DNA from: Membranipora membranacea
Taxonomy: Eukaryota > Bryozoa > Gymnolaemata > Cheilostomatida > Membraniporidae
DNA length: 64,000 nucleotides
Assembly: GCA_914767715.1 (NCBI GenBank)
Contig: OU612068.1
Span: 32,428,001-32,492,000 of the forward strand
Reading direction: 5' to 3'
Below, piece after piece: positions 11,414 through 59,902 of this stretch. A program made the translations under genes and the position numbers. Each line of letters starts with the position of its first letter. Position 1 is the first letter of the stretch. The notes under the pieces were generated by a model that did no database searches, was not told where the DNA came from, and saw only the letters and a list, made by a program, of their open reading frames with translations.

Positions 11414-13008
11414 AATTTCCAGTGATATATGATGACAAGATCAGACGCAAACTTGGTTGATGAGCTATTCTGTCTACACTGTTACTGTATCTATAAAAAG
11501 TATAGAATATTGATTTAATTACGATTGTTGTTGTAGGCTTATATAATTATAAATAAGGCTTATGTAATGACAACAGAACATGAGCTTTCTTGACACAGAT
11601 TACATGAATAAGCAAATATAAAACTCCCGAGTAATCAGCGGTTAATCTCATTCAAATTAAATAACAAACAAAGAAATCTCTTAGAATTAAATGTATAATC
11701 AAATTTTAGCATGATCATCATTTAGTTAGTAAATAAATACAACTAGTAGGTAGGGTGTTCATCACATGGCTGGTTTAGTGAAAGTTTGAAGAGTCTAAGG
11801 ATGAACACCCATAGATATCAATGACCAAATAGTTCCCTCTTTTATCTGGCTAGCCTATCCTAAGAAAAAAAACTTTGCTGTTACCTGTCGAGACGGGCTT
11901 AAAAATCTGCTACTATCTTATCTTCAATTTTTTTGTTTATCTGTTGTTCTTTCCAGGAAATGTTTGAGAAGTATAATGTTTTTTATTGTAAGAAAACGAA
12001 AGGGCAATTGCACTGACATTGATCAGTATGAATGATTAGACAGATTTGGAATTGATGAATATGCCATAGAAACTTCATCAAAAACATAAATAAAATCAAA
12101 AGAGTCACACAGTCAAGAACATTTAACTTGAATCGGGGTGTTACACCCAAGTTCACAGAAATATCACTTCCTGCTTGAAATTTAAGATCAACCAAAGGAA
12201 AGAAAAAAAGGACTCTTGGAAAAAAAGCTCTTCTGGTGGGTCTAATTTTGGACTGGTTCCAGAAATATCAGGTGTTCATGCTACTTTCCCACAGACAAAG
12301 GCCTACTCTGTTGCCAAATTAGGACCACTCTCTGGCAGCAGTGTTTGACCAATGTCTAAAATAATGGTGGTATGCAACCTCCCCCCACCCACCAAGGAGA
12401 AGGATGGAGTACTCCAGTCCTTGCCCCCCTCCCTATCCTGATATTAATTTGGTTGTTGAAGCAGCAGGCAGAGGGAACAGAATGTTGAGGTTGATCAACA
12501 TTATTATCACCATTAAGCAAACTGCCCTACAACAAAGGGCTTTTGGAATTGCTGCTTTCAACCCTCCCTGAATATGTAGAATGTCAATTATCAACTCATC
12601 AGCACCTGGGGGATATATAAAGGCGAAACCACATTTAGAGTGACATGGAGTATAATTTTCCTAACTTCGGAGGAGGTCAAAGGACTGGCTTCATTTATTT
12701 GACTTCTACTTTTACTGAATGATACTTCAAATGTTGATAATCCAAGAACACCATTACCATTTCAGCTCCAGGATAACAGTACCCTGCCATTGTGATAACA
12801 TCTCGCTTGCCTACCCAGATTGTTCTCTAGTGCACGTAGCAACTCTTAGGCATTGCCTTTGCCGATATGACTGAGTGAATGTCATTGGCTGCCACCCACA
12901 AACTACTGTTCTTTATTGTGATTGTTAGTCAGTTACTCTTTCTGTTTCTATATGCATTATGGCTATTCCCTATCCCTCCTATGTTTTAGATCTAATAACG
13001 GAAGTATC
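11414..13008. other. Intergenic region between divergent PSMG2 and DHX16
   Basis: No gene recognised. It must hold both promoters and any 5' untranslated exons. A C-rich, gene-like patch around 12375-12435 has no open frame with family similarity that I can see. Confidence 0.5.
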
Positions 13009-22552
<9,544 letters not shown>

Positions 22553-22851
22553 AGACATGTCACTCAAATTATTTTTTTTTGTATATATTGAATTGTAAAA
22601 TAATGTAAATGATGCAATGTAAGGATTTCTTTTTTTTATTATTATTCTGAGTATTAAGCTATGGCATATCACAGGACACATTTAGAGCAGGGGTTGGAGA
22701 GATGCAAAATAAGACCTCAAAATAAAGCAGAACAAGTCTGCCTGACAAACTGTATAATATTTATATACATAACAAGTATGAGAGCATTACAAAAAATGAG
22801 GGATTTTTTGTTGAAATTGATGACTACAACATCGTCCTAAACATCAAAAAA

Positions 22852-24623
22852 CTAATCAACGTGGTTACCCTGAGTTTCAGCTCGGTTGGCCAAAACATTT
22901 CTGTAAATCATTGTGATGTATATTGCTATAATAAACATGATGAGCATATCATCAAGGAAACCTAGAGCACCAAAAACCATCTCTGGGATAATATCTAAGG
23001 GAGAGAAGAAATAAAGCAAGGCCAAACCTAGACAGAGAAATATGCGAACTCGGAACATGAGCACCATCCCTTGTGCACTGAACAAGTCTGAGATGGCATG
23101 ACGAAGAAGTGTAGGTAAGTCCTGTATGTACTCCATAATCTAAAGTAGAATAAGAGTTTAATCACTATTTAGAATATAAAGCAATACCCTAGTGGAGCGT
23201 ATATAAGCTAGAGTAAAGTTAGGCTGTTACGCAATGTTGGCTTGCACTCAGTTTTGGCTTCCCAAGGTGGGTAAAGAGGCGAGTAATTGTTAGCGAGCCA
23301 TAAACCTTGCTATAACAACCCTGAGCAAAATTACAAACTTTTGCTCCTTCCAAATACTTTACGACTCAAGGGTAAGCGAATGAATTTATTTGGAATTACA
23401 GGTCGAGGCAACTCATTGTTGGGATGGACCAGTCTTTCATATTTATGGATCGATGCCTTACTGCGTTAACCCTGATTAAGCTAACCACATTAGCCATTAT
23501 GCTGACCGTTTCAAGACCATCCAATGTTGTTAGAAAGAGCAGTTTCAAATATTACCGGTAATTTGGCATTATGAGCTTGACAATGTATGGTCATATATCT
23601 AGTCACATGATTACTTACGGATCTTGGTTCACCAGAGAATCGCCGATTATAGTTCAGCACTTCTGTCAGTATTGTGTTTTTAAGTTCAGAGTCTTGTTCT
23701 CTGAGCTCTTCAGTTGTAAATGAGTTCATTAAAACTGTGACTGTCTGTCTACAGTTAGGACAAGCAACTGGTCCCAACCATCTACCTGTCTTCCAGTATG
23801 TTATCACACAGTTGCCTGTATATGAGAAAAGTTGTGAGGTGAAGTGAATGCACCTAGTTTTTTTATGGTTGAATATCTGATCTGAAGCAGAAAATTTGGC
23901 TGCAAGTTCTCATAGTTTACAGTTTGAGGTTTCCTAAAAGGTTGTAGAATATCCAAACACTCTCAGTCATCAACTACGAATATGGGGTTGCAATACATGG
24001 CTCCTTTATTCAGCAGTCTTTGAATGCAACTGTATAGAAGGTTGCAATAATACTACCAACAAGATCCGAACCTACCACAAAAGAGATGCCCACAGTTAGT
24101 CTCTAGCCCGTACTGTATCGAGTCCAGACAGACAGGACATGTAGAATCTGATGATCGTTCTCTATCACTACGCGGCTGTAATCTATCCCTTGTCTCTGAG
24201 ATTGTAGTCTCACTATCTGGGTGTATATACGGTGGCCTTGATGGAAACATGCTGCTGCAAAAGGTAACCAAGTGAAAACTGATGATGTAAAACTGTTGAT
24301 ATTGCTTGTGTCTAGCACCCAAATTGTCCATCAGCAGGAAAAAAAAACTGTGTCGGACCAGAGAACTGCACAATTAAGCGGAGGCAAAGCCATACATGAA
24401 CGAGGAATCAATATTTTAGGGGTTTTACCTAGCCATACTGTCTAACTTATTGTTCAATATAATCCATCGGAGCGTGCAAATTTGGTTGTGTATCCATTGT
24501 AAAGATAGATACTTACCTTTTAATTTTGATCATTGCGTAAATGACAATACCGATCATAAAGATACTTGACATTAACACCTGGTTGCTGAGTCCCTCCACC
24601 AGTTCCCAGTGTTGAGACTCCAT
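22852..24623 (-). CDS. RNF170: E3 ubiquitin ligase RNF170 (ER membrane RING protein)
   Basis: Four minus-strand exons: 24623-24517, 24254-24076, 23815-23619, 23139-22852; 256 residues (human 258). Residues about 14-33 form an N-terminal membrane segment. The RING spans exons 2 and 3: CPVCLD, NCGHLFCGNC and CPNCRQTV. After a helical linker (EELREQDSEL, LNYNRRFSGEPR) the last exon encodes two more membrane helices around FFSPLDIIPE and LGFLDDMLIM. In vertebrates RNF170 acts with the ERLIN complex to ubiquitinate activated IP3 receptors for degradation. All zinc ligands expected for a C3HC4 RING are present. It is head-to-head with citron kinase, about 1.9 kb between starts. Confidence 0.95.
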
Positions 24624-26547
24624 TTTCTACAAAGTTCAAAACAAACCTTTTCATCTATTGAGAATATAATTAACAATTTTCAGTCACTTGTTGACAATTC
24701 ATGACATACTGCTTTATCCATTTACTGATAGCGCACTTAGTATCTTCAACCGCTAGGCCCGCAGCATTGCAATTTGTTTCGGATTTATGGTGGTTTTTAC
24801 CAGTCACTAACATGACAGCTCAACATACTGGATTGAGTACGTTAAAGCATCAACAAAATCATTAGAGACATTTTTCCTGCAAGAATGTTTCAAAATGCGC
24901 CTTTGTTGAGTTGCTGCAGATGAGGGGCCCGGGACTAACTGATATCCAACTCGTGCTGTTGCTTGCAGTTTGGCAAAGATCATGAGACGTCTCAAACGTC
25001 AATGTTATGCATAAGTCTACTTTTGAAAATTTTGGACTTGATAGCTGTGTCATCATAACTAATATTTGTTCAATTCAACAGTTACCATAAAAATGTTTAA
25101 TTTAAATCAATAGGCTCACCCCAGGTGGTACATCATGTTACGGAGTTCCACTCGCACGCGCAATGCTGCTAAAAAGATTTAATTCACAATAAGCATTATG
25201 AGAGGATGTATGGCGCTTAGTAATTGGGTCCTGATCTATTGTCGATTATGGCGCAGTGCAAGTTGTCCATCTTATGCATGGCTTATGATGTGTTTTTTTT
25301 CTGGATGAGTTCAGTTAAGGGGTAAAAGTGATAGTACCTGAATAGTATATACACATGGGTTCAAAGATAATGAAAGAATGTGGTTTCTAGATCGCCCACA
25401 TGTCAAATAGATTGGAGTATAGGAAAATAGACTTTTATAAAAAAGAATAGGGTGACATTTGTTAGCCAGTGTGTTGGATGGTTGGTCTCGTCTCCCCAAC
25501 CAATCAGAACCAAAATATTGACTATTAGTGACACCATTAGTCAAAAATGGTGTTATAGAACCCACAATAAAATAACTACTGGGAATGCTATGTATCAAGG
25601 TTTACTCCTTGTAAAGAACTCATTGCTCATTGTATATATATTATCAAAAAGTATCACCTTGAAGATATATTATAATTATATACATCTATCTATCTATATA
25701 TATATTAATTATATATATGGTTAGGTTACCTCACTCACTCCTTGCCTCGCTTATGTTGCTTCTGTCTGTCACTCTATATCCAGTGAGACTATTAGATTTG
25801 ATTTCCACAAGTTTAAATCAAGCCTCTAGTGAATATGGAACAACTAAATCCGGTTCAAACCAACCATGACAGCAGAGCAAACCTAATGAATTTCAAGAGA
25901 CTCTCCCTTGTGGGTGATGTGTGTTTTTGGGATTCCCAGGTTTTGTAGCATATGACCACAGGAAGTGAAAATCCCCAATAACCATATTGATGTCACTGCT
26001 CCAAAGCTGTTTATAGAGCGTATATGTTAACAATAGTAAATATTTCCATATAAACTTTAATAGAGAATTTGGGATACTATGAAGGTGCGTTAGGTATTAA
26101 AGTAAAAGATATTTATTTAAAATTTATTTGGGGCAATATTCAGTGCACTCCATTACATTTCCTGCAGCGGAATTTTTAAAAACATAAAACCGTAGTATTT
26201 GTCAATTCATGTCTTAATTATTAGGTATGGGTTGTTGACAAACATGTTTTTCTTGTTAATAGATGATAATATTTCTACCTTCTCTTATCCCTTGACCAAT
26301 TAAGTGCTTGGCCTTGGCCACTCATATTTATTATTAAAGTAAGACATGATTATCATAATTAGTTTTTCCTCAAATCCTGGCCTTAGTCTTTGACTGGTGG
26401 TTGGTTCATGGTCACCACTAGCTCCCTCCTCTGATCTCAGGGAGAGGAAGTTCATTTTACTTCCAGAAAGAAGTTATCATTTCTCTGATGTTCATGATTG
26501 GTATCTAATCCCTACATATCAATGATTTATTGTTTTTTTCAGTTGTC
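24624..26547. other. Intergenic region between divergent RNF170 and citron kinase
   Basis: No gene recognised. It is AT-rich, with a low-complexity TA/TCTA tract near 25660-25720. The citron kinase start codon is preceded by TTTTTTTCAG, so that gene probably has an untranslated first exon in this region. Confidence 0.5.
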
Positions 26548-51898
<25,351 letters not shown>

Positions 51899-52363
51899 TC
51901 TCCCTAAACTGCAACATTAGCATAAACAGCGTTATGTGGTGGTGGACAAATTAGTGATATTATTTTAATTATATACTTATGAAATAAGTTTTCACTCCCC
52001 CAATTTTGTGTGCAATATCGTTATGTTACCCCAAAAGTTGTATGTTTAATTCACTTTCACCCTTTGATATCGTAGTATGATGATACATTATTTTGTACGT
52101 ATGCTTCTGCTGAATATCTTTTTGTCAAACAAATTATTATCATAAAATAACAAGGTTATGAGGATAACCTTCTTTGTAATTATGCTAACAGGAAATTTGT
52201 ATTTATATTTATAACAGAAAAATATAAAAGTTATTTTGCCAGACAAAGTCTCCCCATTTTATGCACAAATAGTAGAAAACAGTACATGTATGTATCAACA
52301 ATTATAGTGTAATTATTAAACATAAACATTGACATTTCCATGAGCCAAAGCCTTCCGTATTCC

Positions 52364-55203
52364 CTACAACGGCTTCCTGGCACCAGCAGTGGCTAAGTTA
52401 TCAGCCTGCTCATTACCGTCTATTCCGCTGTGTCCTCGAACATGTGTCTATGGAAAATAAGCAATGATAATGCTGGCAGACCAAACATGATCAATATAAT
52501 GTAGAAGCCCAGCTGGATTCCTTTCAGTCTCAATTGATGATCAATGTTCTACTCGTACAAAGTGATGTACACAGATACTTATCTCTGCCCAGCTATAAAA
52601 GTAGGGGTGAAGGAGAATTACTAATAAACTGCTTCTGTATTATGTGACCATGACATGGTGATAGTAAATTGGGGAACCTAGGATCAATTTCTCATAGGGA
52701 GGTGATGATTAACACACATTATTGGTGACCATATACTAGAGTATCATTTAGTGCCTAGTATATATAGCTTCTATTTTCTTGGAAAAGTCTTCTCTTCAAT
52801 CTAGTTCTATTATATACTTTGTCAACGCCAGAAAAGTTGACATTAATACTTACCCATATAATATCTATCTTCTGACACAACTCGTCTAGTCTCATGAGCT
52901 CCTCTTTATTTTTAACTGGACCACCACTTGACAGTTGCCAGTTTCTTTTCTTCCACCCTGTAATCCATTGAGTCATACCTAAACAAAAATGTTGCACATA
53001 CAATATCGTTGTGACTCGCTGTCTAAACAATGTAAGTAAATCATTAAGCGCGTCCAGACTTGATCACGGCGGAGATAATATTTTGGCTACTCACAGTTGA
53101 TCATGAATTGACTATCAGTTCTGATCTCAAGCTTCTGATGCCCTTCGTCGACAGCGATTCTTGCCGCTTCAACCGCTGCCTATAAACAAATTGACTATAT
53201 ATAAAACATTTTGAAAAGCAAGGATCAATTCCCACAAGCAGCTATTTTTGACACGATGACTTGGACTGAGCAAAATGTATATTATTAGCGCCCAGACTGT
53301 TTTTCGTGCAGATTTACCATCAACGAAGAGGCATTGGCTGTAAATAGTCCAGCACTGACTGGTTATACTAAAAAGATGTTATACCATTATTTCAGCTCTG
53401 TTGTTAGTTTGTTTCCCTTCCAATCGCTGGCTTACATTTCTAAAAAACAAAGAGATATGCATTTAGATGTAGATACTTATAGGAAGGCTAACTGATCTAT
53501 CCTTAACTTCACCCCTGGATATACTGATAGGCATATAGCCAATGGGTTACCTCTTAACTGATTGACATTAGCCAATCAGATAAAAGCCTACATATCAGCT
53601 AGTAGGCATAAAAAACATCTTCATTTACTTTAGAACTAGATATCACGTTCAACATCTGATTTAGAAGGTTCTGCAATCAGACAGAAGTACATTAATACAC
53701 TTACCTTGAATCTCCAGGTCCCCAGTACACTCCTATACCAGCCTGTGGTTTAGATTGACCATTGTTTGAACATGCTCCATCAGTATATGCAACAGGACAG
53801 GTGCTTTGGTTACCTGAAAGGCAGTGTATGATACATCATTGTTGAAATTGTTGTACATGCGATCAGGGAGAATGATGCGATCAGGGTGCTAACTTTCGTA
53901 TCTATGCAATCCATTCACTGAATCTCAATAATATCTTCTTCGAAGATGTAAGCTGATGTGATGCCGATTGAGCAGAGCATGACCAGAGGAAATGAGTGAG
54001 ATCAGACCTGAATCGTTGGGTTTAGTGATCTTTGGCTGTGATGTTGCTGAGTCTACATTCTCATGTTTACGTTTAGAAGGTTCAGGTCCCGATGTGAGAG
54101 GGCTCTGTCCAGACACACAATTCAGTAGAGATTCCAGTGTGCCCTTACACCTCAGCATATCCGCCTGTTTCAAATAATGAACAAAATTCAACTTGATTTC
54201 AATCAACAATAACTGAAAACATGTTTTCTAGCTCTGCTAGTTTGCGATGTAATGTTGATACGCTAACTGCAGTGAATTTATTATAAGTACCAACAGTGCA
54301 ATGCACTTTAGTAGTATTTTTTCCAATAGAAATTATTGTTTTAGCAGCCCTTCACTTTAGATCTCAGTGGGCGCACATACCTTAGCCTGATTGAACGAGG
54401 ACATGAGTACATCGTTAGATTTGAGATTCTCCGGTACGGTAGTACTGTACTTGTTCAGGTCGGGTACACAGTTAGTAAATGTAGATATCAGCTCGCTCAC
54501 TTTCTGTTTGCAGGCTGATGTCCAGTCTCCCTTATCCAGAGCAGCTGTCAAATATATCTATATAGGTGACAATCCGATATCGAACAAGGGCATTTGCGGT
54601 AAAATTTAATTTTCACATATTTATCTAAAGATTGACACGTTAATCAGAAATGAAAGGAACTTCAACAATACAACTCTTGATAACTTGAGGCATTAGCAAT
54701 GAGTTTTGTGTCATCCATAGTGTTCTGATTTCTGAGCTTTACCATAGGTGCTACTGCTGAATCAGTGGATGGCTGATTCCAATCTCTTGTTGGCTTTCAA
54801 TGTTTCCAATCAAAGCTTCGTAATTCGTAAAGTTTCTACTCTACCTTGCTCGGATCATACATCACTCTTCAACATAATGTTATTTCTATGGTTACTCAAA
54901 CAAGTGACAAAACAAGTGATATACCTTCTGCAGGATTGTCAGACCCATCAATAAAACTCTGAGCCAGCTCCTTTGTAGCAAACTTCTTGTATCTTGCAGC
55001 AGCAAACTTTAGGATCTGTTCCTGACATTCGCCCCTAAACATTGAATATAGATCTATCATAAAACAATAATCACGTAGCACTATGTTATATGTAAACAGT
55101 CAGAAAAAAACAGCTCAAGGAACTTGTTATAGTTACCTGACCTTGGAAACTGTCTCAATGTCTATGTTCCTTTGTCGAGTCAATGCAAACAGCGTAGAGT
55201 AGG
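52364..55203 (-). CDS. RNASEH1: Ribonuclease H1 (5' end unresolved)
   Basis: Minus-strand exons: 55203-55137 (uncertain), 55034-54925, 54544-54381, 54164-54008, 53813-53705, 53439-53385, 53179-53095, 52978-52854, 52447-52364. The N-terminal hybrid-binding domain is recognisable in [20 protein letters not shown] linker of about 110 residues leads to the RNase H fold. All four acidic active-site residues are seen: the Asp of YTDGAC, the Glu of NNRAEIM, the Asp of RTDSQF and the last Asp of GNEQAD; the basic protrusion region is GWKKRNW. The enzyme cuts RNA in RNA-DNA hybrids in nucleus and mitochondria. The upstream-most exon reads in frame but lacks the expected YAV and Trp pattern, and no initiator ATG was found. 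The gene converges on citron kinase. Confidence 0.9.
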
Positions 55204-56617
55204 CTAAAATCCCTCTCTACTATATATTAGACTATGGCACACAACCCCATAAAGTCACACTATAGAATTTTCTCATTCATCTCCTTTGCTTCAACATACT
55301 TGCCAAGTCTCCCTATTTAGGTGACACCCAATTCTGCCCTCTTCCCACCTTTTTGTAATTCTCACTATTTCCTCCAGATTGGAGAGAAAACAGCCCTATT
55401 GAAATCTTTTAGTAACTATCCGAGCACTTTAAACTGTATTTCACCTCAGTTTGATATTTTATTACTAGTACAAACTACAAACATGAAATTATTTGGGATC
55501 AATTATGCATTTTTAGCCCTCATTGGTGGCTAAAAATGCTCTTGAGCATCAGCGACCGGGGCTCCATCCCGGACCAGATTAGGGGCTCACACCGCCACCT
55601 AACCCCTAGGTTGATTGCTTCGCATCCTCAAAGCACCTTGATGGGGTGCAGCATCGCTGTAAATTGAAATCTCCCATTTTTGAATTTGGATTACTTGTCA
55701 AGTATCTGCTTCAATGATGGGATTTAAACTATTCATTACCCTAGAAACCCTACACATGGGCCAGGACTTGTGACTGTAATAAACTTAAATGGGCTTCACT
55801 ATCCCAGAGCTGTTATTGTTTGATCAACCATGCCCCCTCCATTCCTGTGCTTGCTTCCTGTGCGGTGAGCTATGATTATCAATGTTGATTTTGAGTTAAT
55901 AGTACTCAACAGACTCCCTGCTCCCAGGGAATCCATTGGTCTACTACTACCACCATTATTATGATGATGTTCAAGCCATAGTGGGGCTTACAAGCATGTA
56001 CACATACATTGCTTACCTAGGTTTGTAGGGAATGTTACTAGACATTGCTTGCAATGCAAGCTGCAGGAGCCCATGACCAAGCCCTATATGTATATGTATA
56101 AGTGTTGTAGGCAATAGTAACAAAAAGTACAAGTACAATGAGTAAAAATCAATTAATTACAACAATGAATGAATGAATGATAATTGAGTGACTGTGGTGA
56201 CCATAAACTTATAGAGAAAGCTTATGGTGGTGACTGACTGTGAGTGTGATGTGACTGTGAGCATACCATGTTTCATATATCCCTGGCTTTCTGCCCTTCC
56301 TTACTGCATAGAATGGCATCTTGAGAACTTGAGCCACAGAGAGCCAATCACATACTCTTCTCCAGGAGGGATGCAGCAATGTTAAGCCTTTGGAAGCCAG
56401 TCTGTGACTGATAGCACACTCATACAAACAGGTTGGTGCTTTTTTGGATTTGGATTGTTGTTTAGCCTCTCTGAATCAATCCTAAAAATAATCTTTTTTA
56501 TTGGGTGTAGAGGTTGGTGCTCAAACTACTGTTTAGAATTTAGGCTATAGAAAACCATGCTTTTATGCTAAGAAAACTATATCTTCCTCCTACATTCAGC
56601 TTGGAGTTGTGATAGCA

Positions 56618-56711
56618 GTTTGACCCTGTTGTGAGGACTGTCTAATTAGCAAAAGTTTTCCTCTCATGGAAAACTTTTGCTATTTAGACAATCCTCACAA
56701 CAGGGTCAAAC
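56618..56711. repeat. Near-perfect 44-bp inverted repeat with 6-nt loop
   Basis: Arms 56618-56661 and 56668-56711 pair at 42 of 44 positions around the loop TCTCAT. The copies GATAGCAG at 56611-56618 and 56717-56724 flank the hairpin. It could be a small foldback transposon; a hairpin RNA precursor is a less likely alternative. Confidence 0.8.
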
Positions 56712-57682
56712 TTCCTGATAGCAGCAATGAGCTTAACATATATCCTTAATCTACTGGATAAAACGGCAAATCTTGAAATGTGTTCTCAATAGAATTTAAA
56801 GGTAGGAGTTACACAATAAGTCAGTACTCCTAAATTGGATCGAGGATGTGGCAAGGACAAGGAGAATTGCTTGGCTTGAGGCAGAGTACAATCAGGATTA
56901 TGTGTTTGCATCAACAAATCAACCTACCCCTACCATAAATAAGCCACAATCTTTTAATAATGCCTTACTTCATACCTTTACAAAAAAAATTCCTAATGTT
57001 TTTGACTAATTTGATTAGTTTTGACTTTTGGGCAGCGCTGCAATGACAACGATCAATGAAAGTTTAGTAACGCTTATAACACCTATCTTTTAATTGTGAA
57101 TGTCACTTTTATATACCATTCTATTCTCAACATATTAAGCATTTGGCGACGGGAAAATAAAATAACAATTGCAATAAAGATGGGATAATGTTGACATGTT
57201 TGACTCCAGATTGGATACATCTATGTTACCATACACAGTAGAAAAGATACCTACCTTCAACCACAAGGTTCATCATATGAGAGCATGCAACAGGAAGACA
57301 CTACATACAATCCTTCAACCTACATGCATAATAGTATAGCGATTTTTTTTCCAAACATAAGCCATGGGACATTATTTGTAGGTTCTATGCACATACAATT
57401 AGAAAATGGCAAATTAAAATATTGTTTTGAGTGAACTGATATTTACATTACAGCAAGGTAGTTCCCTCTGTGGTGACAGGGATATTCTAAAAGCATTGTA
57501 TCAAGGCGCGCCTTGAAAGTTGCAATATTGCTATGCCCCACCAAAGGGATCAAACTTGTTCTAGTGTAATATTCAGTACTATTTAGAAGAAATCCAGAAT
57601 TCATGTTTTTTACCAAATTACGAATAATGATTATGATTATGAATGATAAATAAAATGTCGGAATTGCGAAATATAAAATCTG

Positions 57683-57726
57683 AAAGGTCAGGATCTAGTC
57701 TATTAAAGGTCAGGATCTAGTCTATT
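57683..57726. repeat. 22-bp tandem duplication
   Basis: AAAGGTCAGGATCTAGTCTATT occurs twice in direct succession without mismatch; the first copy is 57683-57704. Confidence 0.9.
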
Positions 57727-59862
57727 AAATTAGGTATATATTATAAAGTCTAGAGGAGCAAAACAATGGCAGAAGGAACAGTTTGCCTTTTGGCACATGA
57801 TTAAAATGGCTACATCTGATTATAGCTCACATTTATATACCCTCTTTACATTATATAGACCTTCACTTCAGCTAGTCAAAAGTTAGCTGAAATCAAGTCA
57901 CCCCTCCTTAATATATCTTATGTTTCTGCAGTCAGTAATTATGAACAAGCGCTTCCTCAGTAGCGGTAAGTATATTGAGGAATCTATTACTAAACATGTT
58001 TTATGCTTGCTGATCTGCCGGCGAAATTTAGAAACAGTGAGTAATTCAGAGGCCACTATATGGATGTTATCATAATGTACCTGGGTCATAGATCAATGAA
58101 GGGAGTTCATTGCGTAGATAGATATATATTTATGGCCTTGGAGCAAAACTGATTAATTGATTAATTAAAACTTTGTGTTGTTGAGACTGTTACATTTTCT
58201 ATGTTATAAATGCTCAAATTCCTTTTAGTGATATGACCCTTACAGTAACAGTCGCTGATCATATCACTCAAAAGACATCTCATTTTCATGCACCTATGAA
58301 TTACTAGGCAAACATATAATTTATGGGGATAGCATTAGATGATTAAATTGATAGGGAATGCCAGTGAACATTTTTTTAAATTCAATCTCCTTATTCTAAA
58401 CGAAGTGGAAGTCAAAGTGGAGGTGTGTCATCATTAATTCATCTAACCATCGGAGAATTAAAACCATAAGTTTAAACTTAAAATGTGCCATCATGCGTGA
58501 TTTTGACCGAATCCCTGTAGTTTGTGGTTTTCCATTATTTCATTGAGGTGCTAGTATGTGCCGTTGAAGTGCGCTGCTGGCGCTATTTATATCTGACTTA
58601 ACTTGACCTGACCACTCAACTTCTTAACACCTGAGAGGAAACCTTAGTGATAGGAAACCTGACTGAGTAGTACAATTTGATTAGTGAGAATCCTCACTAG
58701 TGTGAAACCTTGTTAGGCCTTGACATGACTTGCTTTATCCCCATCTGTCTCAAATGGTCATTTTCCTTATTGTCTAGGGTTACGACATTTCTTATAGTGT
58801 ATGCCTGGCTCAAAACAGTTGATACCATGCATTCAAAAAAATAAAGATAAAATCCTCTATAAGTTAATTGCTGCGATCAGAGTGTATGAGATTATACCCT
58901 TTTGTGTGAAAGTTTCTGGTGAGTCGTTTTTCGCAGTACACTTTCTATCCGTTTACACACATGTGGTTGGTTAGAAACTGACTGCAAATAATCAATTTCA
59001 ATCCCTATGTTTGGTTTTTCATAACATACCGACAAGATACAACTCAACATTGGGAACTGTAGCAAAGCTCCATAGATAGGATTTGCATCATTGAGATCTG
59101 AGTTACAAAAACCCAAATTAGAAATTAAGGACACGCTTTTTATACGGACAATAAATATCCAAATACATTTCATAATGTCAGCACACTGCAAGCATGGTAT
59201 TTTATACAATTAGATTCCATCGATACAGTAAATATTATCAGCCGCTTTGCCGGATTGGTTTTCCATTACGAAACAGTCCAGTTGGATGCGCCTGAGAATG
59301 ATATTTGGTCTTCTGTTGTTGATAACTAGCAGGCTAGGCAGTTTTTTTTAATCCAAGGGAACAATACAATCTGAGGTTATTAGAGCTATGCCAGGAGTTG
59401 TCAAGCAGCCATGGGTACTATCCTAGAAGCCGGCAGCTGTACTTAATTCGTCATTGGTAGTTGGTATACAATTCATTAAATTCAGACATTTTTTTTGGAT
59501 CTAGTATTATGCGTGCCAACACCCTTTGGTCTAGACCTAGAGGACAACTACTTATACATATTCACAGAATATTGATGTTGATTAGTAACATCAATTCGAT
59601 TTCAATTATTGATCATTTTTGGTTCCCAAGATAAGATAACAATTTTTGCTTCTATCAACGTATGACAAATCATTATGAATATAGAGCCTTTGACAGAATT
59701 CCTGCAGTTGATGTGCTTAACTTCGAGTCAAGTCCTTTATTCTCTTGGAGAATGTAAGTAATCAGTAACAGGCTAGAGAGGAATTATTAGTCAATTAGTT
59801 GGCTCTGATTGGCTGGGCGGATGGAGTGAAAATCATTCAGGGCCAGCACATTGGCTATTGGC

Positions 59863-59902
59863 ACCAGGGAGTTTGGGAGTTTATATCCCAAACTCCCTGT
59901 TG
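59863..59902. repeat. Palindromic hairpin of the CAGGGAGTTT family
   Basis: CAGGGAGTTTGGGA, a short spacer, then TCCCAAACTCCCTG; the pairing continues outward through GGC/GCC and related bases. Same core as the motif at 3118-3148. Confidence 0.7.

Noticed and set aside
58892-59209. 105-codon minus-strand frame in the gene-poor region
   Set aside because: No motif, signal or splice context; consistent with chance in AT-rich DNA.
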